Shown: in pieces, positions 42,017 through 55,289 of the stretch
How the letters are laid out: each line of letters opens with the position of its first letter
Position numbering within the stretch: position 1 is the first letter of the stretch
Assembly (NCBI GenBank): GCA_028673005.1
Contig: CM054113.1
Coordinates: 173,150,837-173,214,836, forward strand
Source: Tanypteryx hageni
Taxonomy: Eukaryota > Arthropoda > Insecta > Odonata > Petaluridae
Reading direction: 5' to 3'
DNA: 64,000 bases
Notes under the pieces: model-generated
Told to the model about the DNA's origin: nothing
What the model saw: only the letters and a program-made list of their open reading frames with translations
Databases searched by the model: none
Translations under genes and position numbers: made by a program

Positions 42017-44219
42017 CTACCGCCGTAAACATCGCTCCCCCAATTTCTCTTTCTCTTCGACCTCTGTATTTACCTACTGCCTAATCCTTTGAAAAGATTT
42101 TTTGCAAACTTACTGCAATGCGGCTGATCCTTTGTCTTTATTGTTATCTGCTAGAGCGCCCTCGCTCTCATCCCCAGTCACTATTTCTCTTTAGGTTTCG
42201 AAGTTTTTGTTATCTCCTTACCTTTGTTCTCTTCGGTTTTTCATCTCCGAAAATATCACTGTTTATATCGTGCATACGATATGCCATATTCTGCTACCTG
42301 TTGGTAAATTTTTTGTTCCTACCCTATTTACTCGGCATGATCCAATGGAAGTCTTTTCGCGTAAAATGTTGCGAGTTTTAGGATAGCAATAGGGTTTTAG
42401 AACTCCGGTGTGTCAGATTTCGAGATCAGGACTTATTCTGTAAATAAAACGAAATAGCAAGGAATTATTATGGTGGATTATGAAAGTTGTATCTTTCGAT
42501 AACATCGCTTCATACGTGACCAGTTTTCGCATCTTCGTGGTTTTGTTTTTCCAGGTTTACTTCAAACAATTCTTGCATTTCAACTATCTTGCAGCCCTCT
42601 TTCATGATAGATGTATATCGCCGTTTTTTGCTTCATCGACTTTTCCAAAATCCTACATTATTTTTAAAATAAGTAATATTTTCTTGTTTACGTGACTGGG
42701 TTTTCTTCCCTTTATCTGTTATTCTGCTGGCACCACCTTGCTTCCGTATGATTTCGAGGTAGCATAAACGCACGTTATAATCTAAGTCGAGCAGACAGTC
42801 GACCGTATTTTTTTTTCTTCACGACGAATTTTTACATGTAATTCTTCCTGAGCCCTTCTTAGCCTTAGCGTCGTTGCCCGCTTAAGTGTTAAATGGCCTT
42901 GTAAAGCTGTCGACCGCGGAAGCCTCGGAATGAACAGCGAAGGGATCAAGTACCTCCATAATTTCTCCTCCTTATAGTTCTCTCTTTCTACTTTTGTATT
43001 TCACCTCCATTCGTTTCCTTCGCGCTCCAAGCATCATCACCTGCTCCTCACTTCTTTTCCGTTCACCTGCCTAAATTCCTCCTCTTGAAAAAAAACCGGC
43101 TGCACGCATGTACGTTGTTATGCGTGTTAATTACTAGGCTTTCATCTTATTCATTTCTTACAATATGTTAACCCGTTTTAATGTTAGATGTGCATATGCT
43201 AAGTGGCCGTCGTCATTGGTTATTCACCGATAGTAATTTCTAATGCGCATCTCTCTTTTCTGACCCTTTCATGATTGGAGTCATATATTGTGTGAGTCTG
43301 CTTATTTGTATAGATATATAGATTATAAAAAACAGTCTGTGTACCACTAGAAGTGGATGTATTTATATTTATTAATATCCCAGTGCTACTCTACGCACAC
43401 AGTGCTGAATTTAGTATTTACATTTCAATAACTGTTTAGTTTGCTTAGTTACCTCGCATCGAATCGTTCGAGTAGATTTCATTAGGCGGGACAAATGCGG
43501 AAAATGCGTCTGAATCCCGACTCTCATAACTCCAACCGCTTAAAACCCCGTGTTTCTCTCGAATTCCATTAACACGGCTCAATAAGCATCCTTAACGTAC
43601 GTAATGATGCATCAATTTATTCAGCATATGCTCCGTCGTTCGAATGAAACCACCTCTCGCTCCTGTCGGTAATACTGCGGTTTTCCTTTAATTTGGAATT
43701 ACAACTCTCCAGAGGAGAGAGAGGGAAGAAGGAAGGGGAAAAGATGGAGAAAGATATTGAGGAAGGGAAGGGTAGTCAAGCGATCGTAATGCTTACCGAT
43801 ATCGTTCCCTACGCTTTCGATAGCCCCAATACCCATTTTACCGCTTCCCACCAGCTCTACCATCGCAATTAGGGCCGTAAAAAAAGAAGACAAAAAAGGA
43901 AAAGAATTCTCCGCTCAAAAAAATCTCGTTCGATCCCATCCGATATCCCTTCCTCGTCGTTTTTTTAGAGCTCGAAAAAAAACATTCCCTCGCCGGGGAA
44001 AAAAAAACAAAATTGAGAGGAATAAAGAATACTTATATAACGCCAGATGATCTCTCTATTAAAATTTTTCTCGGCCCTTTTTTATTTTTAATTTGGCTCC
44101 GAATCATTTCTTTGCCTCAATATCTGGCTTGGTATCATCATCTCCTCGAACCTCTCCGATCCAATTGGATTTTGATTTCCCCCTTAATCCCCTTTTGTAC
44201 CATCTGCGGTTTCCTCCTT

Positions 44220-44221
<2 letters not shown>
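42017..44221. other. Non-coding stretch, no gene recognised
   Basis: AT-rich with C/T-rich patches. A donor-like CGATATCG/GTAAGCATT lies on the minus strand near 43785-43803 with no exon evidence. No transposon ends were accepted. Confidence 0.5.

Positions 44222-44282
<61 letters not shown>
44222..44282. repeat. (TC)n microsatellite, ~61 bp
   Basis: An uninterrupted TC dinucleotide run, the longest perfect TC array in the window. Confidence 0.97.
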
Positions 44283-44283
<1 letters not shown>

Positions 44284-44286
<3 letters not shown>

Positions 44287-46590
44287 CCGCTTCTCCGTAA
44301 TCTTCCATTCGCCGGACATGGCACATCCCGGGCAATTATTGCAAATTCGAACGGGGAGAGGGAAAATAAGGCGTTACGCATGGCTCCATAAACCTCCAAA
44401 AGTTGCCTCGATCTAACGATAAAAGGGAAGACGTGGTGCTTATCGGAGCTTGTTTCCCTGAGTCCTTTGAATGGGTTCTGGATTGTCCCTGAATGGCGAC
44501 GGATTGAAATATGTTCGCGGTTTTCTGGAGAGTAAAAAAAAGACCATCGTGGGATTCTTCACCCCGTATAAGGTCGTCTATTCGTGTTGTATGGTCCGTT
44601 GGTTTTTGGATGATGAGGTTATTTTTAGGAGAGCGGACGGTTTCCGGAACTTTATCCGAAGGGGTTCGGTCGAGAAAGCAGGGAAGATGGGAAATTAAGG
44701 GTTAGGCGAAATTTCGAGCATAGGCGGCTCTTGGGAATGTGGGTTAAATTTAGGGGAATCGGCGGTTTACGAAAGGGAAGAGGGAGAGGTCAGAGGTGGG
44801 TGAGTATATAGGATGATTTTTGGAAGGGATGGAGGTTGCTGGAGATTTGCCTTTTGAATCTTCTTCATGCCATTAGAGAGAGAGGGTCCAGCACAGCCTC
44901 CCTCATACGGCCGTGTAGGAGCTACCTCCTCCTAAAAATCCCTCATTTACCAGCTCCAAAATACCCCCATCTCCGGCCGCCGTGAAAGGGTGATTACATA
45001 CCAGTTTCCGACCTTCACTCACCCTCTCTGCGGTCGGAATGTATTTTCCCTCCTACATGTACCCCACCCTCTTTTCAGTTCTTTCGCGGAGAAGTCAAAC
45101 GTTTCGTTTTTAGTTGTTTTATTTATTTTTTTAATTCGGGCGCTTTGAATCGAGGCTGTTTTTATTCGGTGGGGAGGAGGTATTTAATTCGGCACGTTTG
45201 TTGCGGTACGCTTTCGACGTGATTTCTGTGTTATTTCTGCGTTATTTCTGCTTTGTTTTCCCGTCGCCGATTGCCCGGTGGTGATTCGTGGCGCATCGAA
45301 AACAAATCGTCTTGAAAATATGTGGGAGTTGTGGGTTAATTCAAGGGGTGTTGTTTTTCTGAACGAGTCGGAGTTGGCCTTGTCGAATCGTTTTTGATGT
45401 TAGTTTCGGAGCGTTGCGACCGCGGTTATATGGATCACCATGTCCGTCCGTCCGTACGTTGTTTTTTTCGAAAACATGGACGACTAAACGGGGTTTGATG
45501 GAATTTGGACTTTAAGGCCATTAATAGTCTAATTCAGTTATAATTCGTATAGAAAATTTTTGATTTTTACTTACAAGTTTGGAATCTTTTATATTTTACT
45601 CTGGATCAAAAACCTTTAAAAGTGATAAATTTATTTGACGTTGTTGCGAAGCACCTCGTGGCAGCCTTTTCAAACCACAGTTTAATTTAACATTCTGTCA
45701 CGTGAGTTTTAAAAAACTATCTTAAAATAAGTTACTTATTTTATAAATTTTATCTTCAAGTAAATAAATTATTCTGCCGTCAGTTATTTGAATTTAATTA
45801 GACTCGGCGTTGATGGTAAATTCCTTTTAGCCCTGTCGCTTAACATTATTCTCAGGGACTGAAATGGTCATTTCGAATCGTTTCTAAGGTAAATTTTAGA
45901 AGCCCCGTGTTTCGCCAAACTTTCATTTTTCGGAGAAATTCTTGGAATCACGTTTTTGACGCATATTAACTTTTCGGAGACAAAATTAAAATTACTTGGA
46001 AAATTTCTTTTTATATTTCGGGCCGTAAAATTATCTCCGCTAGGAGAATTTCAACGTGAAGTTTTTATTTGTTGTACTTTTATCACTTGTAATGTTTTGT
46101 TTTGGTCCAAGGTCCTGTCAAAAAAAAATCTACCACTGCCCTAAGACATTGTTTCCCCTCTTTCATATCCTCCAACTCTGACGCACGATTTAGCTGAAAT
46201 GAGAAATTCAAAACTCGTTTGAAACGTTTGAGAGTCCGCTTCGTCATTATTTTCGAGCCATTTACTTCGTAATGTTTGTGTGACAGAAGAAACATCGAAC
46301 TGAAATCCGTCTGTTTGATAATATTATTACTAAGCTAGAATACACATAAAAATGAATGATTCTGATATCTTCCATAGTTTGAGTAAACTATGTGTACATT
46401 TTATCTTTTAAATAATGGTGTACTGATAACTTACCGATCGTAAATTCTATTAACAAGGATAAATCGCCCCTGAGCGGGACTAATTTTCTTGGTTTACTCA
46501 ACGTTTGTATTGCTATAGCAGTCGCCTATACGATTTATTTGACATAAACTAACTAACCTCTTTCATTAATTATTTAAGTGCTCGTTTCAA
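44284..46590. other. Non-coding stretch, no gene recognised
   Basis: CCGTCCGTCCGTACG at about 45447-45461 followed by GGGTTTGATGGAATTTGG (45490-45507) resembles non-coding repeats often seen in arthropods, but no boundaries are visible. The remainder is featureless. Confidence 0.45.
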
Positions 46591-46599
46591 TTAAGTCTG

Positions 46600-46640
46600 A
46601 AAATTAATTTCATACCCATTTCTCTTTGCAGGTGAGTACT
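46600..46640 (+). promoter_or_regulatory. Candidate recursive splice site (ratchet point)
   Basis: A pyrimidine-rich tract (TTTCATACCCATTTCTCTTTG) leads into CAG at 46629-46631, followed without a gap by GTGAGTACT (46632-46640). A strong 3' splice site fused to a strong 5' splice site with no exon between matches the ratchet-point consensus (Y-tract N CAG/GTRAGT) known from long insect introns. A branch-point-like TTAAT lies upstream at 46604-46608. If real, the host gene is on the plus strand and this window is intronic. The motif alone could arise by chance roughly once in this much DNA. Confidence 0.4.
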
Positions 46641-49600
46641 CTTCAACAGCCTTCGTTTGACCTTCTCTCCGCTCGGCAACTTTTTTCCTTCTACCCTTCC
46701 TACGTAATCTGTGAGTACTAACCCTAACTCGAAGACGTCGCTGTAAAGAAATGATTTTTTTCTCGAGATATCGAAACGTTACTTGATAGAAAGCGAAGCA
46801 AGACCTCACTCTCATCCGAGAGAAAGGTAAACGCGTCGGGAGTAGAAGAGACGCATGACCATCCGGGATTAAGGACGGCCGTTTTAAATTCCTCCGCGGG
46901 CACTCTTCCTAATAACCGTCTATCTCTTTTATAGTTGAGACTATGGGCTCGAAAAGCCCGTCATAAAAGAGCACGTGGAGGGGAAGGAATAAAACGGGAA
47001 TATAGGGGAGTGGATGGGAAGTAGAGAGGGGAAACGGAGAAGAGTTTGCCTTCTCTTTCCATCTCTCTCACTCTCGGTTCCAATCCCCGGGTGAGCAAAC
47101 AAAAAGGAAGAGTTGGGTTCGTCATCTCTCCCTCTCTCTTGGCGATGGGATTCTCTCCCAGCAATTGGGGGATTAAAAGACTGATGAGAGGGGATGGGAG
47201 GTAGGGAGCGGGATAAACAGGAGAAGGGCACTTAAAAGGGGAGTGAGAGAGGAGGAAAGTTTTAATAGGCGGAGTAAGGGAGATAACGATTATGGCGTCG
47301 GAATGAAGCCGTTGTAACCTTGGATTTGGGATCTTTTTTTAAACCTTCCCTTTCCTATCCCTCTCTCTCTCTCTCTCTCTCTCTCGTTCGTCATTCATCT
47401 CCTCTCTTTCCCGCCACCACACTTTCGAACGTTTTTTTCCCCTTCATCTTCCCCGCCTCGTCCGTTTCGAACTTTTTCCCGTACCGAATAAATCCGTTGG
47501 CAACGTTAGGGAATGCTCCATCAACCCCGAAAATGAAAGTTTTTTTTCCTTCATTGGATGTTCGAGTACAAAAGGGTTTAGGAAAGAGGAGTTTGAGGGA
47601 GGAGAGAGGGAAAGAGAGTACTCTCGGCGACTAATGAAAGTCCCTACTTGAAATATCGCCAGCAATTAAAGGTCTTATGTCTACTAGGCGCGATCGAGAG
47701 AAGAATAGGCGCCCCTTTTTTATTTGTTTTTAAAGAGAACCGCATTTGGTACTCTTTCAGTACGTTTGAACCGCCAGAGTTTTTTGTTTATTGTTCTTTA
47801 ATTTTTTTGAAACACTTATCCGTTTCCTTGCTGATAAGGCACGATCCGCGCTTTTTTCCGAGTAGTAGTCGGTTTTGAAAAATGTAAAGTTTTTACCGAA
47901 GTTTTTCCGTTTAGAAGTCGTCTTTTCGGTGGCTTAATTCGGTAGCTTGTTGAAGCTACTTCATTCTTCAGTTTTTTTCTGCGAAGCTGTGAGTGTTTCT
48001 GAAACAGCCTTGTTTTATTTGTTTGTTTATTTTTAAAGCTAGCATCCTCGTATTTTTAGTGTAAATTCAAAGCGCGACTGCGCGTTTTATTTCCTCTCCG
48101 TGCTAATTGCACGAGTTCGGTAGTCGGCGGTTTCGAGATAACCGCTGCCTTGAAATGTCGGCGTTGGTATATGATCGGGTGGATTAAATCCAGCGTATTG
48201 GAATTAAAAAATAACCGCAGGAAAGCATCTATCTCGGAGTTTTCAAAGTTGAGAGATTTCGCTTTTTCCCTCAACAATCTCTCTCGCTTCACAGACGGAA
48301 ACGATAAATGCGAGCCAATTTGAATTTGGGACGTTCTCGCTATATTTCGGAGCATTAAAAAAAGTTACTTGGCAGTTTGGGAGATTCATTAAAAGGGGAG
48401 AAAATCAGTTTAAAAGATTAAGGCGTGGCATCGAAAGTTCACCAGGAGGAAATTTAATTAAAGCTTAAAATTGACTCAATGGAATGATTTTTGCGCTCGA
48501 CACTTTTAATGAATCTTAAGCTCTCGCCTTATTATTCAGCAGTTTTGAAAGATCGACTCCTGTGTCGCTTGTTGCCTAATCACCGAGAGGCAGGGAGAAA
48601 ACGACGGGTTACTTGTGAAAAATTAACTTGGTACTTAAGCACGCACACAGATCCTTAGGCGCTATATAGATACAATGTTTACGCTTTTTACAAAATTAAA
48701 TTGGAGGAAGGATCCTGCTTTGAGTTGTTTTAATCGCCGACAAATAGTGCAAGTCGAGTTAACCCCTTAGAAATTATCTAGCAGATTGTCTTACAATTAG
48801 TTTCGTTTCTGGCAGTTTCGTTATAACTGTGTTAAAACGAAAGTCGCCAAATATACCGCGGGTATCCATTTAAATAAGTAAGTCTGTTACATCACCACGT
48901 GCGGTATAAGATCCAGAGGCATATAGCTATCTATAAATAATGATCTATTTGCAATTCTGCCAGGCTGAGGGAGATAGCTAATTTTTTAAGGGATGGGAAA
49001 TGGAAATTGTTTAAATTTTAATAGTTTATTCATGCATATCTGTCATTTTTTGCGGACAATTACACTAGTATTTTTTAAATTGACAATACAGAAGTTATAT
49101 ATCACTCCTCGAATCAGGGCAAAATTGTTATTTTAAATACGGCCGTTGACATAGTACATTTATCGTAGCTATCATAGAATAATATTGTTTTTATTATATC
49201 GGGGAAGGAAATATCAATATATTTTCAAGCATATCAACTTGAGGCTCGAATGCAATCTAGGTAACTCGTGTAGACTTGAAACGGATGAGTTAACCTTACT
49301 AACATTTCAGCTGAAAGGTGGCCATTTTCGCATGTAATTTACGAGTCGCTATTCTTATATTATTCTTGAATCTACGATCGGTTAATTGCCGCTTAGGAGA
49401 GTGTCTTGTGACACCCATGCGCATGTGTTTTACTATGCAGAAGTGCATGTCATTCATAGGGACGCGAAAATTTTTAAAACCCATAAATAATTTTAAGTTA
49501 AATCTTTTGTATGATATTAAGTATTATTATAACAGAAAAATCATGTCAACTTGAATATTTTTAAGGGAGTATTTATGTGTTTTATCATAGTGTGACGTTG

Positions 49601-50376
49601 GCATCTTGACAAATATTTTCTGGGATGTAGGGTGTAAAAAAGATTTAGAGCTAACGGCATTTGTTATCTACTTACTGTTGCGCTCAAAATATGCGTTACG
49701 CGGTATCTTTGACAAATTGAATTATTTTTTTGCGACAGTCAGATGATATTGCTTTTTATGTAATGGAAATATTTTCACTCTTTGTTTTTGGGAAATTTTT
49801 CGGCTTCTGCCATGCAGATATGCAGGTGAATATTTACAATGCGTTCGGAGCATATCGCTTCTCTTTTTCAGAGCGAAACTTCGTCGGTGAAAATTTAAAA
49901 AATAAAATATATTCCCAACTGAGTCAGCGATAATTTGACGTAAATCTTTATTTAAACCATTCATCGAAAATGCCTTAAAAAAATTAAATGCGCGTACGTC
50001 GGTGACAGTGTTTCGTACTTCTTTTGTTTTTTGCCCTCATCGATGTTCGGCTGTTTCCATTTCGTCCCGCATTCAGAATGCGAGTGTGTCCCGCTATAGC
50101 CATCCGTCATTTCCTCGCTGAGCGCTTCATCCCTCTTAATTGGATTGAGTGGCGAGGGGGAGGGGAGAGAATGGAGGATTTTAGCCGACGGAATGGCCGA
50201 AGCATTATATACACACACACACACCTTTCCCTGAGGGATTCCATCTCCATCCTCTCTCCTGCTTGTCCTCCGCTGGTCGCCGCCAACTGAAACCCTATTT
50301 AAGAGAGGGTGGGAGGAGAGGACGTGGAGGAAAGGGGAGAGAGGGGTTAAAGGGGTTATTTTTGTGCCCGCACTGG

Positions 50377-50412
<36 letters not shown>

Positions 50413-53400
50413 CCACCATCCACCCCCTTAAATGCCTCGTATATTATTTTCGCTGCCCTTAGTAATTTCCTTCTCTCGCAAGGGAGAATGCGTGTGAGCG
50501 AGTGAAATGGATATTAAAAATAATGGAGGGATCATTTTGGGAGGTGCCCGGAGTTTATGCCCCCGACGGGTTTCTGCGGTTCTTGAATTATTCCGAGTTC
50601 TGGGGGATGCAAAGTGAAAGCAGAGGTGTAGTTGTTGTTTTTTCGCGGTCCTTTTTTCCTTGTTTTCCTGGTTAAAAAGCTGGACGGGATGGGTTTGAAC
50701 GAGTTTTTGATTGCCTTTTTTATCGCAAGGGAGTATGATGTTTCTTTGGGGTTTTTTTTATGAATGTTGTTCATCATTGCCGGTTCTAAGTTAAAAGAGT
50801 GACTCATTATGTTTTTTTTGAACAAGACAGGACTGATTAACAACTTCGGCATAGAGTATGTTACACCAGCCGTCGCGGGTGTTTCAAAGTCCATGCGTAG
50901 GCACCCGGAACAAAAAAAACCAAGTATAATTATTGGAGTCCGTTACCACTTTGTAATTTTTCGCAGACTCGGTTTTCATTCGGAATATATTTTGCATTCT
51001 TATTTCTATCACAGAAATGGTATTTTGCAGACATCCATGTTGCTAGATTTTATTTGTTTTGTTTATTTTAAAGACGGTGGAGTATGGTTGATTGAACTTA
51101 ATCCCAAATCGTTGGCTCTGGGACGAGAATTATTTCGCTCGTTTATATATGCGATGCGAAAAAAATGAAGCTTGAGACCGAATTTAATTAATTCGTATTG
51201 ATGTGAAGATCATCCGTCCAGAAAAAATCCAGTGGTATTTAATGCCTAGATACCCATTAGAGAGGACAAAAAAACTATTTTCAAGCACTAAAAAAATGAA
51301 ACAATATTTTCTGAGCGTCTGAAAGTTGTTAACCTAAATCGCACGCAGAAAGCCATCCCCGCCTCTAATGAGCTCGTGCTCTAAAATATTTCCGTTTCAT
51401 CCAAAAGGGCATCGCTGTCTCCTTCCATCCTTCCTTCGCCGTTCAGGTTACACAATTGACCGATGCAGTTCGACCACTTTCTTCCTCATGTGACCAATTG
51501 TTTTTAGAGTAACAGCAGTTGCCCTATCTACTAAATGTTATCAAATATAAGTAATGGCTACGTTTGTGATATCTTATGTTGCATTGCCACTTCGTCGAAG
51601 TTATAGTGGTCGACCAAAATTATTCATGTAAAATTGAAATAAAAAACACTGATGCATTGAATGTTCACTTGAAGTTGCGGTGGGCCGTAGAGGGTTAACT
51701 TCATCTTCCACAGGAGCGGACGGCGGTTTTCGAGACCCACAACTCTCGATTCCTGAAAATATGTTGTTAAATTTTATGGAATAAAACAGGCAATCAAATT
51801 CTTAATAATTTATTTGCATATATTCTTAAAATATAATGGATGGTCTTATAAGGTCGATTTCAGTCGCAGCTCAATGTCTTCAAGCAAAAAATAATTATTT
51901 TTTCAATAATGTCCATCATCTAAGACTGGCTTTCGCTCATTATCATTTACATTGATTGCCGTGATTATTTATTATGTATATTACCACGTCTTTGTTTTGG
52001 AACTTTTCACTTTCAATAACACGTTTTTTCCTCTCTCGCACTAATCTCCTGACTGTAAACCTCAACTATCTAGTGGCTCTAGGAACGAGGCCCTATGCGG
52101 TCGTCTAGATCGCCTGGCCCTGTATCTACCTCTGCTCCTATTCTTCATTTTGACATGAACTCAAAGGTATTATCTTTATAACACTAGGTCACTTGCCCAT
52201 CCTATCGTCCAAGTACGAAATTTATACGCCCAATCCAAACGGCGTCGGGTTTTTCGTCATTTTCTCAGAAATTAACACGAAGGACGTGTCTCGTTAGGAC
52301 GTGGGGAAGCTGCACTGGGGGTGGCCAGGACAACCCTATGTCGCTAAGGCTATAATGTTGATTTTTTTAATCCGCCGTCCCATCCACCTCCCTCCTCAAT
52401 TGAATCGGGCCAAGAGATAAAACTCCCGCCGTGCCTCTCTCTTTCCCTTTTACTATCGACCTTTCACCTAACGAAGACTAATGGGATCGGAGGATGTTTT
52501 CTCCGGGATCGATTTGGAAGGGGTTGGGGGAGGATTGGGAGGTGAAATTCCCGTGACTTTTGTTCCTCCTATCTATCTTTCTAACCAATTTCTGGACCAT
52601 TTCACTGGTCGAATTCTTCAGTCCGATTCGTGTTCTCGAAGATGACGGTAATACGTGCGTATGCGCATGCGCGCGTTTGTACGTTTCGGTTGAATCTGTC
52701 ATGTTCCTATCTCTCTTTCCGCTTGCTTTAACCTTGTCCAAAATGAGCTTTTTGCCATCTCGCTTCTAAATTTCCTTCGCTTATTTTTTTTCCTCCATCT
52801 CTGTCGCGAATTTCCATGGCTTTTCTTCGATGGCAATATGGTTCCTACCGAAGTCCCTATGCCAACCGCAGTTTTGAAAATTTGTGACTGGTTTGCCAAC
52901 CGCGATATCCGGCTCTCCGTGCGGCCATGTCTAGTTGACTAATTTTGTTAATATTAAAATTTATGTTCGGTCGGTGCTGGAGGTTCGAGGAATTTTAGTT
53001 GAGGTATTTCAAGCGTAAGATCAGGCAGACGGCGCCAGCAGTGGCTGCTCTACCATTATGTTATGAATGAAAAATACTTCTTTGTACTTAAAACGTGTTT
53101 TCTTTTGTATTTTTACTTATCCTTTTTGAAATAAAGTTTATTTTACATTATAGAACTTAAGGTACCTATGTATATCATGGATCACTCCCCAACTCTCAAT
53201 TTCCCAAAAGTCCTCGCCAACTGGAGGTTAATGCAGAAACGTTGGCGTGGGACTGCGGCGCTTATTTCCTAAGCTTTCTTTCGTTAGCTGAAGATACGCT
53301 CGCGGGATTCATGACTTATGTACAGGGTGCCCTATTAGTCCCTCTATCCTCAGATATAAAGATTGAGCAATGAAAATGAAACATATTAGGTATATTTATT

Positions 53401-55285
53401 ACTATAATATTTTTATATATTTTTTATATTTATGGTTTATATAGTCCTCAATATTATTTATAATGATCATAAACATCATTATGCGTGTCAACTAAATCAC
53501 TTTACCCCTGGGTATTGTGAGCTGAAAATGCGATATGGTGTTTTCCTTAAATCGTGCCTGTCCGGAAAAAGTGAGTCACCGCAGTTCTTTTACAATGGAG
53601 CAACGATAACAATGAACATTTGTGTCGCTAAACACAGGCTACGAAAGACTTATAATCAAACTTGGCTCGGCATCATTCTTTATGTCTGAAAACAGTGAAA
53701 CCCATACCGTATGCCATTTCACTTATTTAGGTATACACTTTAGAAGTTATTTCAGTTTTTAATGACACATTTACTGTAATTTCGTGTTACTCTTTAGTTC
53801 TGGAAACTCAGCTCCTTGTTTTTAATGTCACCGAATCTTTTTAGGCGCGTTTCGTTTCCAACATAGACGCCTATTAGCTTCGTTCTGTTCATTCATTCCG
53901 TGCGCATGTTCGTTCTCGGCTTCTACCAAACGGATTTTCGTTAAATTTGATATTAAAGACTTATGGTCAAATACAATATGAAAATGGCATAAACGGTTCA
54001 CGTAATCCAATCGGGTGACGCTTGACTGGAAGCAGTCGAACTTTCCGCCATCTCTCGTGAAATATTAGTCATATCGAAAAAGTCTTCAAATAAAATTTGT
54101 AGAACAAGCCAAACACGTTTTTTCCAGTACATATTTGTAGTAAGAATAGCCGTTTTCAAGAAAATCTAACAAAATGGATACCTAATGATAGTCAACGAAA
54201 TTAATCCTCGTAGCAAATAAGATCTGCTATAATTACGGAAATAAGTTTAATTTCTTTACGCATGCATGCAGCATTTTGTAAGCGGAAGGAAATGGATTCT
54301 CTACACCGAAGAAAAGAACGTAAACGTAAATACGTGTATAACATCTACTTAACTCAAGTGAGGTATGTTTTAAATAATTTTCGATTTTTTGATTGATTAC
54401 AACTGGTTAGAAAATAAATCGGTAAATATAAATTTAATATTTCCTTGTCATAATTTCTGATATATCGTTTTTCAGTACATATTTAGTCATTATAATAAAA
54501 TTGCGTAAATACGTTTATTAAATCACCAACTTAGTGTAGGAAAGAAATTTTTAGTGGACAGAGAGAGAGAGAAATAATCGAGTCATGGTGTTTCACTTTT
54601 TTATGATGTGCGTTCGTTCAAAGTATATCCTTTAGTTTTAAATATTCTATCACACGAAACGTGCTTTTTTGTGATACACTGTTCACTTTCCTGACTTGTT
54701 ACATAAGCAACACGCGCATTTTAACTTCATATTTCACTCCGTTATATATTTATGGGTATGCTTTTTCTCACAAAAGTTAGTTTCATTAAAAGGTGTCTCA
54801 TTTACTACATTTAATTTTTGCATCAAAAATTGTTTTTTAAATGCTTTATCTCTACTAAAATTTCGTATCCAGGGAAGAGTTGAATAACATGACATAAACA
54901 GTGAAAAGCTAACCCTTTGAACTTGCTCCGACGCCGCAGAGAAACGTTCGCTTTTTGTTTTTAATATTTCCCACACTGAGCAGAACAGATAAAAAACTTG
55001 ATAAATAATTATCGTCAAAGGAGTAATGTTTTTCGTTTTACGCGACTGTTTCTTCCTTATGAAAACTTAATTGTTAAATTTGCTTTAGCGATAATCTTAT
55101 GAATTTTGAATTGGTAAAGAACGCGAGGTTCAGAGAGAGAGAGAAAGGGAGGTTTCGCATTCTTTTTCCATTTTCAATTCTCGTTCCTCGATTTTTTATC
55201 CTTTTTTTCCTCCAAATCCGTTCGAAATGAGTTCCTTCTTTATAAAGAAAATTGCTTTCGAGCGAGGAAAACAGGAAAGATCGCT
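46641..55285. other. Long non-coding stretch, no gene recognised
   Basis: It contains short microsatellites: (CT)n at 47360-47384, (AC)n at 50211-50224 and (TC)n at 50382-50407. Purine-rich DNA lies at 46975-47030 and 50285-50350. TACAGGGTGCCCTATTAGTCC at about 53321 resembles a mariner-type end, without a partner. Frames up to 152 codons have no family resemblance. AT-rich from 53 to 55 kb. Confidence 0.5.
50382..50407. repeat. (TC)n microsatellite
   Basis: About 13 TC units within a C/T-rich patch that follows a G/A-rich patch, giving an abrupt switch in strand composition. Confidence 0.9.
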
Positions 55286-55289
55286 TTTT

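Noticed and set aside
44104..44416. ORFs encoding Arg-Glu or Ser-Leu repeats
   Set aside because: They are translations of the (TC)n microsatellite.
51760..52150. Possible LTR or hAT sequence with CTCTAGGAACGAGG and GCCTGGCCCTG
   Set aside because: No paired terminus, target duplication or coding remnant.
53321..53345. Mariner-like end TACAGGGTGCCCTATTAG
   Set aside because: No matching inverted end or transposase sequence was found nearby.
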